64,000 nt of DNA from Paenibacillus durus. GTDB taxonomy: Bacteria > Bacillota > Bacilli > Paenibacillales > Paenibacillaceae. How positions within the stretch are numbered: position 1 is the first letter of the stretch; the number at the start of each line of letters is the position of its first letter. Below the pieces are notes generated by a model that searched no databases, was not told where the DNA came from, and saw nothing but the letters and a program-made list of their open reading frames with translations. The position numbers were made by a program, and so were the translations under genes. The stretch covers positions 186,001 to 250,000 of the forward strand of contig NZ_CP009288.1 in assembly GCF_000756615.1 (NCBI RefSeq), written 5' to 3'. Shown here one piece after another: positions 1 through 8,467 of this stretch.

Positions 1-581
1 ACGTATTCCTGGGCATGGACGTTGCTTCTACCGAGTTCTTCAAAGATGGAAAATACCACCTGGAAGGCGAAGGAAAATCCTTCACTCCTGCGGAATTCGT
101 AGACCTGCTCTCTTCCTGGGTTGACAAATACCCGATCATCACAATCGAAGACGGCTGCTCCGAAGACGACTGGGAAGGTTGGAAGCTGCTCACCGAGAAA
201 CTGGGCAACAAAATCCAACTGGTTGGCGACGACCTGTTTGTAACCAACACCGAGCGTCTGGGCAAAGGTATCGAAGAAGGCATCGGCAACTCCATCCTGA
301 TCAAAGTTAACCAAATCGGTACGCTGACTGAAACTTTCGACGCGATCGAAATGGCAAAACGCGCAGGCTACACTGCTGTTGTATCCCACCGTTCCGGTGA
401 GTCCGAAGACAGCACGATCGCCGATATCGCCGTAGCTACCAACGCCGGCCAAATCAAAACGGGCGCACCTTCCCGTACAGACCGTATCGCCAAGTACAAC
501 CAACTGCTTCGCATCGAAGACGAACTGGGCGAACTGGCTCAATACAACGGCCTGAAATCCTTCTATAACCTGAAAAGATAA
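1..581 (+). CDS. eno: Enolase, C-terminal part (5' end outside window)
   Basis: The reading frame is open from the first bases of the window and ends with TAA at 579-581, so only the C-terminal ~190 residues are present. Enolase interconverts 2-phosphoglycerate and phosphoenolpyruvate in glycolysis and is cytoplasmic. Family hallmarks are visible: the TIEDGCSEDDWEGW segment (metal ligand region), the GDDLFVTN segment, the KVNQIGTLTET segment with the catalytic lysine, and the SHRSGESED loop. The internal ATG at 15 is not a start; codons upstream (VFLG) continue the enolase sequence. An intrinsic terminator follows, so eno ends its transcription unit here. Codon use is highly biased, as expected for a strongly expressed glycolytic gene. 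Confidence 0.97.
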   Translation, partial: VFLGMDVASTEFFKDGKYHLEGEGKSFTPAEFVDLLSSWVDKYPIITIEDGCSEDDWEGWKLLTEKLGNKIQLVGDDLFVTNTERLGKGIEEGIGNSILIKVNQIGTLTETFDAIEMAKRAGYTAVVSHRSGESEDSTIADIAVATNAGQIKTGAPSRTDRIAKYNQLLRIEDELGELAQYNGLKSFYNLKR

Positions 582-619
582 TGAGATTCGCTTGAATCTT
601 ATGAACAGCTAGGGAATAG

Positions 620-665
620 AGACTGCTTCCCGGTCATTAAATGATCGAGGGAGCAGTCTTTTTCT
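620..665 (+). terminator. Intrinsic terminator of eno
   Basis: AGACTGCTTCC pairs with GGGAGCAGTCT around an AT-rich loop, followed by a T-run. It lies 39 bases after the eno stop. Confidence 0.9.
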
Positions 666-699
666 ATAGGGTATGCCTGGGTATTGCAGCTGAATTAAG

Positions 700-728
700 T
701 TGTATTGCAGGGTTCTGTATGATACAAT
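700..728 (+). promoter_or_regulatory. Probable sigma-A promoter of secG
   Basis: TTGTAT at 700-705 and TACAAT at 723-728 are separated by 17 bases, about 70 bases upstream of the secG start. It lies after the eno terminator, so secG has its own transcription start. Prediction from sequence only. Confidence 0.55.
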
Positions 729-800
729 AAAAATGCTGTTTATGAATCGTGAGTATTAACTTTCTATAGATAGTGATGCTTTGCGTAGGAGGTGGAATGA

Positions 801-1034
801 ATGGAAATTTTTCTGAAGGTGCTGCTTTTGATTTTTTCTATCGGTCTGATTACGGTGGTACTGCTGCAAAAAGGCAAAAGCGCAGGCCTTGCGGGCGCCA
901 TCTCCGGCGGAGCTGAGCATCTGTTCGGTAAGACGAAAGCGCGCGGTATGGAGCTGGTGCTCCAGCGTGTAACGGTAGGACTCGCGGCGGGATTCTTTAT
1001 TCTGTCCATTATTGTTGCAGTTGTGATTGACTAA
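801..1034 (+). CDS. secG: Preprotein translocase subunit SecG
   Basis: A 77-residue inner-membrane protein matching the SecG family in size and layout: an N-terminal transmembrane helix (about residues 2-22), a cytoplasmic loop with the conserved GLAGAISGGAEHLFG segment, and a second transmembrane helix (about 52-74). SecG associates with SecYE and assists SecA-driven protein export. The start is set by AGGAGGTGG at 787-795. It is monocistronic here, between an upstream promoter and a downstream terminator. The order eno-secG-rnr-smpB-ssrA is a standard Firmicute neighbourhood. Confidence 0.95.
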   Translation: MEIFLKVLLLIFSIGLITVVLLQKGKSAGLAGAISGGAEHLFGKTKARGMELVLQRVTVGLAAGFFILSIIVAVVID

Positions 1035-1047
1035 AATAGACGAATCG

Positions 1048-1086
1048 AACCTTCGCTCTTCTTCCGATGGAGCGGAGGTTTTTTTG
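1048..1086 (+). terminator. Intrinsic terminator of secG
   Basis: AACCTTCGCTC pairs with GAGCGGAGGTT, followed directly by a run of seven T. It lies 14 bases after the secG stop. Confidence 0.88.
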
Positions 1087-1204
1087 TAATCGGCGGAAAG
1101 GGATGCCGAGGATTGATTTCGTGTATACTAGGGTATGAAGTATTATAGACGACAGCATACATATCAGCCGGCGGCCTGCGCCGCGGTGGGCCGAGGTGAC
1201 GAAG

Positions 1205-3991
1205 ATGATAACGCAAGAGAACTTACTGGACTTCATGCGGGAAACCGCTTATAAACCCATGACTTATGAGGAACTGATTGATCACTTTCATTTTACGGGA
1301 GAAGAGGAGCTAAAAGCATATAGCGTTCTGCTAAGCACCCTGGAGCAGGAAGGGCGGATCGTACTGACACGTACCGGACGCTACGGTGTGCCGGAGCGTA
1401 TGGACCTGCTGCGCGGCCGCCTGCAGGCTCATGCAAAGGGCTTTGCTTTTCTGATTCCCGATGACCGGGAACATCCCGACGTATATATCCATGCCAACGA
1501 TATCAAAAGCGCCATGAACGGCGACATCGTGCTTGTCCGCGTGACTTCGAGAAGCCATGGCGGGGGCCGGATGGAAGGTGAAGTCGTGCGCATCGTCCGG
1601 AGGGGCGTGCTGCAGACCGTTGGCGTGTTTCAGAATCTGGAGGCTTACGGCTTTGTGCTGCCGGATGATAAGCGGATTAACCGCGATATTTTTATCCCGA
1701 AGGAATCATTTAACGGTGCGGTGGACGGGGAAAAAGTCGTTGTCCGTATCGTAAACTATCCGGAGGGACGCGCGGCGGCGGAAGGGGAGATTATCGAGAT
1801 CCTGGGACATAAAGACGATCCCGGCGTCGATATTTTGTCTGTCATCCGCAAGCATCAGCTGCCGGAGGTTTTTCCCGAAGAAGTCATGGAAGAAGCGAAC
1901 GGCGCGCCGGACTCCATTACGGAAGAGGAAATTGTGAAGCAGGGCCGCCGCGACCTGCGGGGCTTAAATATTGTTACCATCGACGGTGAAGATGCCAAAG
2001 ACTTGGATGACGCGGTCAACGTCGCCCGTCTGGAGAACGGTCATTACAAGCTTGGCGTGCATATTGCCGACGTCAGCTATTATGTGCGCGAGAACTCGGC
2101 GCTGGATAAAGAAGCGTACGACCGGGGGTGCAGCGTCTATCTTGTCGACCGGGTTATTCCGATGCTGCCGCACCGCCTGTCGAACGGCATCTGTTCTTTG
2201 AATCCGCAGGTGGACAGGCTGACGATGTCCTGTGAGATGGAATTCGACGAGAATATGAAGGTCGTGAAGCATGATATTTTTACCAGTGTAATTCGTACCA
2301 AGGAACGGATGACCTACACCAACGTCCGCAAAATTCTGCTGGATGAAGAGCCCGAGCTGCTGAAGCGCTACGCTTCGCTGATTGAAGACTTTCGGCTGAT
2401 GCGCGAAATTGCGATGAAATTACGGGATGCGCGGATGAAGCGGGGGGCCGTTGACTTCGATTTTCAGGAAAGCAAAATCATTGTTGACGAGAACGGCAAA
2501 GCCGTTGATATCGTAAAAAGAGAGCGTTCGATCGCCGAGCAGATCATTGAGGAATTCATGCTGGCGGCGAACGAGACGGTGGCTGAGCATTTCCACTGGC
2601 TGAAGGTGCCTTTCCTGTACCGGATTCATGAGGACCCGGACCCCGAGAAGCTGCAAAATTTCATGGCATTCGCGGCCAACTTTGGCTACCACGTCAAGGG
2701 CCGGGGCAATTCCGTGCATCCCCGCGCGCTGCAAAAGCTGTTGGAGGATATCCAGGGAACGAAGGAGCAGACGGTGATCAGCACGATGATGCTCCGCTCC
2801 ATGAAGCAGGCGAAATACGACGCGGAGAGCACGGGCCACTTTGGGCTGGCGGCGGAGTATTATTCTCACTTCACTTCACCGATCCGGCGGTATCCCGACC
2901 TGGTTATTCACCGGGTCATCCGCGAGGTGCTGGAGAGCGGCGGAGCGCTCAGCGAGAAGCGTCATGAATATCTGGCGAGCCGAATGCCGGACATCGCCCA
3001 GCAGTCGTCCGAGCGGGAACGTGTCGCGGTGGAAGCGGAACGGGATACGGACCAGCTCAAAAAAGCGGAATATATGTTGGACAAGGTCGGCGAGGAGTTC
3101 GAGGCGATGGTCAGCAGCGTGACCAGCTTCGGCATGTTCGTCGAGCTGGAAAATACCGTCGAAGGGCTGATCCGTCTGAGCCATCTGACGGATGATTATT
3201 ACCATTTCGACGAGGGTCATATGGCGCTCATCGGCGAGCGCACCTCGAAGGTATTCCGCATTGGCGACGAGGTGAAGATCCGAGTCGCCAAGGTGAATAT
3301 GGACGACCATACGATCGACTTCGAGCTGGTCGATATGAAGCCGCGCGCGGCAGGGGAGCGCCGCAGCGGGGGCTTTGGCGGCGGCGGCCGGAACGGTAAA
3401 GGCGGCCGCGATCGCAGAGGCGGCCATGGCGCGGCGGCCGGAGGCGGCAAGGGCCGCAGCGGCGGTAAGGGCGGAGCCGCCGCCAGTGCTGGAGGCCGCG
3501 GCAAGCGCGGTCGCGGCGGGCGCGTGCACGGCGGCGGCCAGGCCGGAGGCGGCGCGGCATCCGGCGGCGCCGAGCGTGGCGGCCGGGGGCGCAGCGACGA
3601 CGCGAAGGCTGGCCGCGGCGATGGCGCTATCGCCGCCGGTAGCGAGCCGGGCGCTGGCGCGCGCAGCCGGAAGGGCGAAGCCGGAGATGCCGGCGGTTCA
3701 CGCGGCATCAGCTTCAGCTTCGGCTCCGGCAAGGGCGGCTACGGCGCGCCGCCTAGCGGGCCGAACGGGCGCGGCGACGTGTACACCGGCGTCGGCGGCG
3801 ACACGAAGTTCCGCGCCCGCGAGGACCTTGGCGGCGACTACGGCGGCAGTAAAGCCGCCGGTAGCAAAGGCCGCCGGAAAAGAAAGTCCAAAAGCGGCAT
3901 CTTCATCGGCGAGTCGGTGGCCCCTGGCAACGTGGAGCTGTCGGCTCCGCTCGGCGAGAAGCGGAAGAAAAAGAAGAAAAAGCAAAAGTAA
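1205..3991 (+). CDS. rnr: Ribonuclease R with long basic low-complexity tail
   Basis: A processive 3'-5' exoribonuclease (RNase II/R family) that degrades structured RNA and takes part, with SmpB and tmRNA, in trans-translation quality control. Order of parts: an N-terminal winged-helix segment (residues ~5-65), cold-shock OB segments (~70-230), the RNB catalytic domain with NIVTIDGEDAKDLDDAV carrying clustered metal-binding aspartates (~250-590), and an S1 domain (~630-712). A tail of about 215 residues follows, rich in Gly, Arg, Lys, Ala and Ser and ending in a lysine run. The typical enzyme is 750-830 residues, so the tail is an extension. The start is ATG 1205, because GAGGTGA at 1193-1199 is the ribosome binding site; a GTG at 1196 lies inside that site. 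smpB and ssrA lie downstream. GC is extreme over the tail, producing spurious open frames on all strands. Confidence 0.95.
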   Translation: MITQENLLDFMRETAYKPMTYEELIDHFHFTGEEELKAYSVLLSTLEQEGRIVLTRTGRYGVPERMDLLRGRLQAHAKGFAFLIPDDREHPDVYIHANDIKSAMNGDIVLVRVTSRSHGGGRMEGEVVRIVRRGVLQTVGVFQNLEAYGFVLPDDKRINRDIFIPKESFNGAVDGEKVVVRIVNYPEGRAAAEGEIIEILGHKDDPGVDILSVIRKHQLPEVFPEEVMEEANGAPDSITEEEIVKQGRRDLRGLNIVTIDGEDAKDLDDAVNVARLENGHYKLGVHIADVSYYVRENSALDKEAYDRGCSVYLVDRVIPMLPHRLSNGICSLNPQVDRLTMSCEMEFDENMKVVKHDIFTSVIRTKERMTYTNVRKILLDEEPELLKRYASLIEDFRLMREIAMKLRDARMKRGAVDFDFQESKIIVDENGKAVDIVKRERSIAEQIIEEFMLAANETVAEHFHWLKVPFLYRIHEDPDPEKLQNFMAFAANFGYHVKGRGNSVHPRALQKLLEDIQGTKEQTVISTMMLRSMKQAKYDAESTGHFGLAAEYYSHFTSPIRRYPDLVIHRVIREVLESGGALSEKRHEYLASRMPDIAQQSSERERVAVEAERDTDQLKKAEYMLDKVGEEFEAMVSSVTSFGMFVELENTVEGLIRLSHLTDDYYHFDEGHMALIGERTSKVFRIGDEVKIRVAKVNMDDHTIDFELVDMKPRAAGERRSGGFGGGGRNGKGGRDRRGGHGAAAGGGKGRSGGKGGAAASAGGRGKRGRGGRVHGGGQAGGGAASGGAERGGRGRSDDAKAGRGDGAIAAGSEPGAGARSRKGEAGDAGGSRGISFSFGSGKGGYGAPPSGPNGRGDVYTGVGGDTKFRAREDLGGDYGGSKAAGSKGRRKRKSKSGIFIGESVAPGNVELSAPLGEKRKKKKKKQK

Positions 3992-4100
3992 CCTGAACAT
4001 AAAAGCGGAAGCGTCAAGCTCCGCATGAGACCCCGGAACGATTGCACGCCTCTTGGATAATGACCGCCGCCGAGGGAGGCGGGCGAGTTATCGGCCGCGA

Positions 4101-4147
4101 AAGACCCCATTGCCGTCGCAAGATGGACAATGGGGTCTTTGTTTTTG
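4101..4147 (+). terminator. Intrinsic terminator of rnr
   Basis: AAGACCCCATTG pairs with CAATGGGGTCTT, followed by TGTTTTTG. Confidence 0.88.
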
Positions 4148-4270
4148 CTGTCATCCGATGTGGGATAGCGGACGACAGCCGTACAACATGATGTTTTTTA
4201 GAGTATGTACAACGTTTTATGGCGCTGCTCCGTCTTATCTGTAGAAAGCTGGAGAGGAGAGGGGGAGGCT

Positions 4271-4792
4271 ATGTTCAGTGCGGAGATGACAAAGGTCACT
4301 TTGGCCGGCGTGGGGACCGAGGTGCAGTTTAGCGATGCGGTCAGGCTGCACCGGGAGCTGCTGTATGGAATTGCCTGCAGCTACCTGCGCAACCGAAGCG
4401 ACACGCTGGAAGCGGTCCAGGAGGCGATCTGCCGGGCTTGGATCAAACGGGCAACGCTGAAAGATCCCAAGGCGTTCAAATCATGGATCATTCGGATTCT
4501 AATCTACGTCTGCATCGACGAGCAGCGGCGTAGGAAGCGCACGGTTCCGCTGGAGGACAAGGATCTGGCCGGACAGGTGACGGATATCGGACACGGGCGG
4601 CTGGAGATGCTGTCGGTGCTGGAGCGTATCAAGCCCAAGTACCGCCATGTGCTGCTGCTCAAATATTATAATGACCTGACGATCCCGGATATAGCGGCGA
4701 TTCTGCAGAAACCGGAAGGAACGGTGAAGACCTGGCAGCATAAAGGACTGAAGCAGCTGCGTGCGATTATGGAAGAGGAGGAACGAGCATGA
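4271..4792 (+). CDS. ECF-type RNA polymerase sigma factor
   Basis: A 173-residue sigma-70 family protein of extracytoplasmic-function type. Region 2 spans about residues 20-85 (LLYGIACSYLRNRSDTLEAVQEA, then KSWIIRILIYVCIDEQRRRKR). Region 4 is at about 115-165, with a helix-turn-helix (NDLTIPDIAAILQKPEGTVKTWQHKGLKQL). The start ATG 4271 is chosen because GAGAGGGGGAGG lies just upstream; the frame is open further upstream but without a ribosome site. The stop overlaps the next gene by 4 bases (ATGA), so the pair is translationally coupled with its putative anti-sigma factor. The signal sensed is not evident. Confidence 0.88.
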   Translation: MFSAEMTKVTLAGVGTEVQFSDAVRLHRELLYGIACSYLRNRSDTLEAVQEAICRAWIKRATLKDPKAFKSWIIRILIYVCIDEQRRRKRTVPLEDKDLAGQVTDIGHGRLEMLSVLERIKPKYRHVLLLKYYNDLTIPDIAAILQKPEGTVKTWQHKGLKQLRAIMEEEERA

Positions 4793-5925
4793 CGATGAGC
4801 CGGGAAGAGCGGGCGATGCTCGCGGAGGCGGCGGACCTGCATGGAAGCAGGCCGCATGGGGACGACGCGATTCAGATGCGGGACATCGAGGAAGCCATCG
4901 GGCGTGCCGAAGGCAGAGTGAGGAAACGGAGGCGTGCCGGGGGGGTTGCGGCGGCGGTCGTCGCGGCAGCTGTGGCGGTTGGGCTGTTCGCAGGGCCCGG
5001 TAGCCTTATGCCCGCAGTGTTCCAGGCTACGGAGGCCGGTCCGGTTAGTGATGTGCCGAAGGGGCTAGCGCCATTTTTCTCGTGGAGTCCGGATATCTTT
5101 CCGGATACGCTGAATTATGCCTGGAGGCATCGCTATGTTCAGCCGCTTGACGTAAAAGCCAGTCGGGACGGATACGGCATTGTCGTGAATGGTGTGATTG
5201 CCGACCGCAATCAGATCATGCTGCTGTATACGGCGATGTCTGCGCCCAATCGGGAGATCTACGGCATCTCTGATCTGAAGCTGAGCAGCAGTTCTACCGG
5301 AGCGGCGATGGACAACGGGAACTATGGCTCTTACAGCAATCAGCGGGAGCGGAGCAGTCTGCAGTCTTACCGGGGCATTAGCAAAATCAGCCTCGATCCC
5401 GCCGCCATCGCCGACCGGCCGAGCCGGATTTGGGCCGATTTTCAGATCGGGGCGGTGCCGGCCGGACGGACAAAGGGCTGGAACCACTCGGACATGTCCA
5501 TCGTCAAATTCTCGCCGAGGCTGAAGGTGGCGATCGACCTCGATCCGAGGTTCTGGCAGGCCGAGCCGGTGACGGCGCTGTCGGAGCAAACCGTGACCAT
5601 TCAGGGTCACGCCCTCCGGGTCAAACTGGAGGCGTATCCGATCAGCACCAAGGTGACCTTCCTGATGGATGACACGCTGCTTGAGGATACCGATTTCAAA
5701 CAGTCCTTCCTGCTCTCACACGAGCTCCAGTTCTCGATATATACCCGAGATAAGGGGAGTAGGGAAGTGCAGCAGCAGATCGGGTCCTCGGTCGGAGGCT
5801 GGACGGAGGAAGGATTCCAATTCGTCATGGACAGCCGTTTTTCCATGGATAAGCCAAAGTTGGTCCGACTGAACTTCCCGAAGGCGCCGGGAACGCCGGA
5901 TCTGATCTTTAACCTTAGTCCATAA
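4789..5925 (+). CDS. DUF4179-type membrane protein, putative anti-sigma factor
   Basis: A 378-residue protein with a charged cytoplasmic N-terminus (~1-48, with a basic KRRR stop at its end), one transmembrane helix (~50-70) and a large extracellular domain. The layout and the segment following VSDVPKGLAPFFSW match DUF4179-domain proteins, which typically accompany ECF sigma factors in Bacillales. Its ATG overlaps the sigma factor stop (ATGA at 4789-4792), strong evidence that it controls that sigma factor. The inferred role is holding the sigma factor at the membrane until an envelope signal arrives. A second pair of the same kind is at 41584-43102. Confidence 0.78.
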   Translation: MTMSREERAMLAEAADLHGSRPHGDDAIQMRDIEEAIGRAEGRVRKRRRAGGVAAAVVAAAVAVGLFAGPGSLMPAVFQATEAGPVSDVPKGLAPFFSWSPDIFPDTLNYAWRHRYVQPLDVKASRDGYGIVVNGVIADRNQIMLLYTAMSAPNREIYGISDLKLSSSSTGAAMDNGNYGSYSNQRERSSLQSYRGISKISLDPAAIADRPSRIWADFQIGAVPAGRTKGWNHSDMSIVKFSPRLKVAIDLDPRFWQAEPVTALSEQTVTIQGHALRVKLEAYPISTKVTFLMDDTLLEDTDFKQSFLLSHELQFSIYTRDKGSREVQQQIGSSVGGWTEEGFQFVMDSRFSMDKPKLVRLNFPKAPGTPDLIFNLSP

Positions 5926-6053
5926 ACCGGCGCTGCTTGCTGTGGTGAGGCATTCATGCTGAAGTAAATGTTGCCATTACCTGAGGCGAGGCAAGCCCAT
6001 GCTCCCTGTAATCCGGATGCTGTCCGGATATCGCTAGCGGGCTAGGGCTTTCC

Positions 6054-6083
6054 TTGCGTTTATGGGAACGCTTTTGATACAAT
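6054..6083 (+). promoter_or_regulatory. Probable sigma-A promoter of smpB
   Basis: TTGCGT at 6054-6059 and TACAAT at 6078-6083 with 18-base spacing, about 90 bases upstream of smpB. Confidence 0.5.
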
Positions 6084-6173
6084 ATAAGTCTAGTGCCTAC
6101 GGTCCTGAACGCATCAAGAAGCGGCTGGATGCGGTGGTGTCTTGTTTAATATTCGAGTTAAGGAGTGATTGTC

Positions 6174-6653
6174 ATGGGTAAAAAAGCAGACGGGAAAGTG
6201 CTCGCCCAGAACAAAAAGGCTTCCCATGATTATTTTATCGAGGACACCTACGAGGCGGGCATGGTGCTGACGGGAACGGAGATCAAATCGCTGCGCAATG
6301 GCCGTGCGAATATCGGGGATGCGTTCGCCACGATTCGCGGCGGCGAGATTTTTGTGCATAACATGCATATCAGTCCATTCGAGCAGGGCAATCGCGCCAA
6401 CCCGGACGACCCGACACGCACGCGCAAGCTGCTGCTGCATAAAGAACAGATCAGCAAGCTGCTCGGGCATTCCAAGCAGGAAGGCTACACGATAGTGCCT
6501 CTGAAAGTATACGTCCGCAACGGCTATGCCAAGCTGCTGCTCGGCATCGGCAAAGGGAAGAAACAGTACGACAAACGCGACTCCGCCGCCAAACGCGACG
6601 CACAGCGCGATATCCAGCGGGCGCTGCGGGAGAAGCAGAAGGTCGCAAGATAA
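6174..6653 (+). CDS. smpB: SsrA-binding protein SmpB
   Basis: A 159-residue basic protein that binds tmRNA and delivers it to stalled ribosomes. The family pattern is clear: KKASHDYFIEDTYEAG near the N-terminus, LTGTEIKSLRNGRANI, the HNMHISPFEQGN segment and a basic C-terminal tail (KRDSAAKRDAQRDIQRALRE) that would enter the ribosomal mRNA channel. ATG 6174 is preferred over GTG 6165 because AAGGAGTGA at 6160-6167 is the ribosome site. Its RNA partner ssrA follows 290 bases downstream on the same strand. Confidence 0.97.
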   Translation: MGKKADGKVLAQNKKASHDYFIEDTYEAGMVLTGTEIKSLRNGRANIGDAFATIRGGEIFVHNMHISPFEQGNRANPDDPTRTRKLLLHKEQISKLLGHSKQEGYTIVPLKVYVRNGYAKLLLGIGKGKKQYDKRDSAAKRDAQRDIQRALREKQKVAR

Positions 6654-6945
6654 ACGGTGAATTTGGGAAAATCGTCCCGGCTAACCGGGTGCTGTCACTC
6701 AGAGGCATTATTCTGGCATACAACGCGGAATGGAACCTCGGGCGCTCTCATTGTTCGGGCAGCTTCGGTGGCAATCTTCGCCTAAGTTTCCTGCAAGATC
6801 TATGTGATTAAGCTGCAAAATGTGATATACTCTTTTATGTAAGACTTAATGCTTCAGATTATCTTTTCGCCTTATGGCGCGAAGGATAATGGATACGGAT
6901 CGCTCTTGCCGGCGGTTCCCTTGATCCAGGAAGCCCTTTTAATGA

Positions 6946-7306
6946 GGGGCCGTTTTTGGATTCGACGGGGGTAGTTCGAGCATGGGTAGCGAGTAGTGGG
7001 GACGCGTCCGCTTCATCAACGCTAAAGCCAATTAAACGGCAAACAAAACAACAACTTAGCTTTCGCAGCTTAATAACCTGTGAGCTAGCTCCTACCTTCC
7101 ATCGCCCATGTGGCGGGCTAGGGGCTCAACTTTAGTGGGATACGCCGCTTGGTCTCCGCCTGGGGTCAACGGAAGAAGATAATCAGGCTGACCCAAAGGG
7201 GATCCGGTGACAGGGAGTCTCTAGGGTGACATCAAATCTGTCACTACACTCGTAGAAGCTTATGTGGCGTTATCTTCGGACAGGGGTTCGACTCCCCTCG
7301 GCTCCA
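6946..7306 (+). ncRNA. ssrA: tmRNA (ssrA)
   Basis: The 5' end GGGGCCG pairs with CGGCTCC at the 3' end (7299-7305) to form the tRNA-like acceptor stem, and the 3' CCA is encoded. The conserved TGGATTCGAC follows the 5' stem. The tag reading frame near 7040-7075 reads GKQNNNLAFAA, ending in tandem stops TAATAA, in line with the Ala-Ala degradation tags of Firmicutes. The T-arm GGGGTTCGACTCCCC is at 7283-7297. A TATACT -10 box at 6826-6831 suggests a precursor with a ~100-base leader. The 3' end is the apparent attachment site of the island that follows. Confidence 0.96.
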
Positions 7307-7321
7307 TATGGAGTATCAGTG

Positions 7322-7346
7322 AAAGACACCCTCAAAGGGTGTCTTT
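7322..7346 (+). terminator. Intrinsic terminator of ssrA
   Basis: AAAGACACCCT pairs with AGGGTGTCTTTT around a CAA loop, 16 bases after the tmRNA 3' end. Variants of this hairpin recur after most ssrA remnants downstream. Confidence 0.88.
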
Positions 7347-7564
7347 TGCTATTTCTAGAATGGGAGCGACCCCAAGTGTGTAGAAGAAGGGTTCAGTTCT
7401 CGTGGGCTGTACCGGAGTATAGGGAGTACGCCATCGAATCTACCGCTAAATTTTGCTCGTCGTCTCCGCTTCATTAGCAATTTAAATCAGGATTTCTATA
7501 CTCACCATACCCCCTTTGTTGTAAAATCATATGATAAACCACCCTAAATCAGAAGGTGAAGAAG

Positions 7565-8398
7565 ATGAATCAACCTCTATATATTCCTGTGCAAGCACAT
7601 TCCCCATATATGAGCATATCCGGCCGGTATTGCGAATGGAAGCCCAGCCATAAGCTTAGGAAATATATTTATTGTTACTGGGTATCACCCTTCACCAACC
7701 ATCCCAAGCCGGAATGTCAGCTTACAGATAACATCGAGATGATTGTTCCCGATGGGTGTATCGATATGGTATTTCGAATAGATAGAACATTGCCTGATAT
7801 CCAAAACCTCGTCGTAGGTACAACGGATCGGGCGATTTTCGTTGATATGGAATATGATCGAATCGATACTTTTGGCATTCGTTTCTATCCGGGGGGATTG
7901 CAGCCTTTTATAAAGGAGCCTTCCTATTTATTTACCAATCAAATCATTAACTTTGAAGATGTAATTAAGGGGTTTTCAAGCGAGCTGAAGGAACAGCTCT
8001 ATTTATCACCTTCCTTTAACAATACCGTCTACAGTATTAATAAGTACCTTCTCTCTAAATTATCCAATGACTTGGGCTGGGAAGACACGTTTCAAAACGC
8101 CCTAATGCACATCTATCAAGCAAATGGGAATCTTTCTGTGAAAGAGATTGCAAGAAAAGAGGTAATTAGTGAAAAGCAGCTTACGAGAATATTCTATGAA
8201 CGAGCGGGCGTAGGGACAAAAACTTTCTTAAGAATCATGAGGCTCCAACAATTACTTACGATCCTGCATGGTAGAGAGAAAACGACTTTGACGGATGCTG
8301 CAATCCAAAGTGGTTATTATGATCAAGCCCATTGTATCCGGGAATTTCAGGACTTCTGTGGCATTCTTCCTTCTGACTATATCAAATTCAGAAACTAA
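7565..8398 (+). CDS. AraC-family transcriptional regulator
   Basis: A 277-residue protein. The N-terminal ~140 residues resemble the DUF6597-type sensing domain (YCEWKPSHKLRKYIYCYW, VPDGCIDMVF, FGIRFYPGG). The C-terminal ~100 residues hold two helix-turn-helix motifs of AraC type (LSVKEIARKEVISEKQLTRIF; LTDAAIQSGYYDQAHCIREF). ATG 7565 follows AAGGTG at 7553-7558. It is the first gene of the island and sits directly upstream of a serine hydrolase in the same orientation, which it may regulate (inference). The effector is unknown. Confidence 0.85.
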   Translation: MNQPLYIPVQAHSPYMSISGRYCEWKPSHKLRKYIYCYWVSPFTNHPKPECQLTDNIEMIVPDGCIDMVFRIDRTLPDIQNLVVGTTDRAIFVDMEYDRIDTFGIRFYPGGLQPFIKEPSYLFTNQIINFEDVIKGFSSELKEQLYLSPSFNNTVYSINKYLLSKLSNDLGWEDTFQNALMHIYQANGNLSVKEIARKEVISEKQLTRIFYERAGVGTKTFLRIMRLQQLLTILHGREKTTLTDAAIQSGYYDQAHCIREFQDFCGILPSDYIKFRN

Positions 8399-8467
8399 TT
8401 TTGTCTGTTTTATACAATCGGAATGGTGTCATGGATGGTATCATGAGGAGATAAAAAAGGAGAGGAT

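Noticed and set aside
3217..4028. Several long open frames on both strands over the RNase R tail
   Set aside because: They are products of extreme GC content and low complexity, with no ribosome sites and proline or alanine runs typical of shadow frames.
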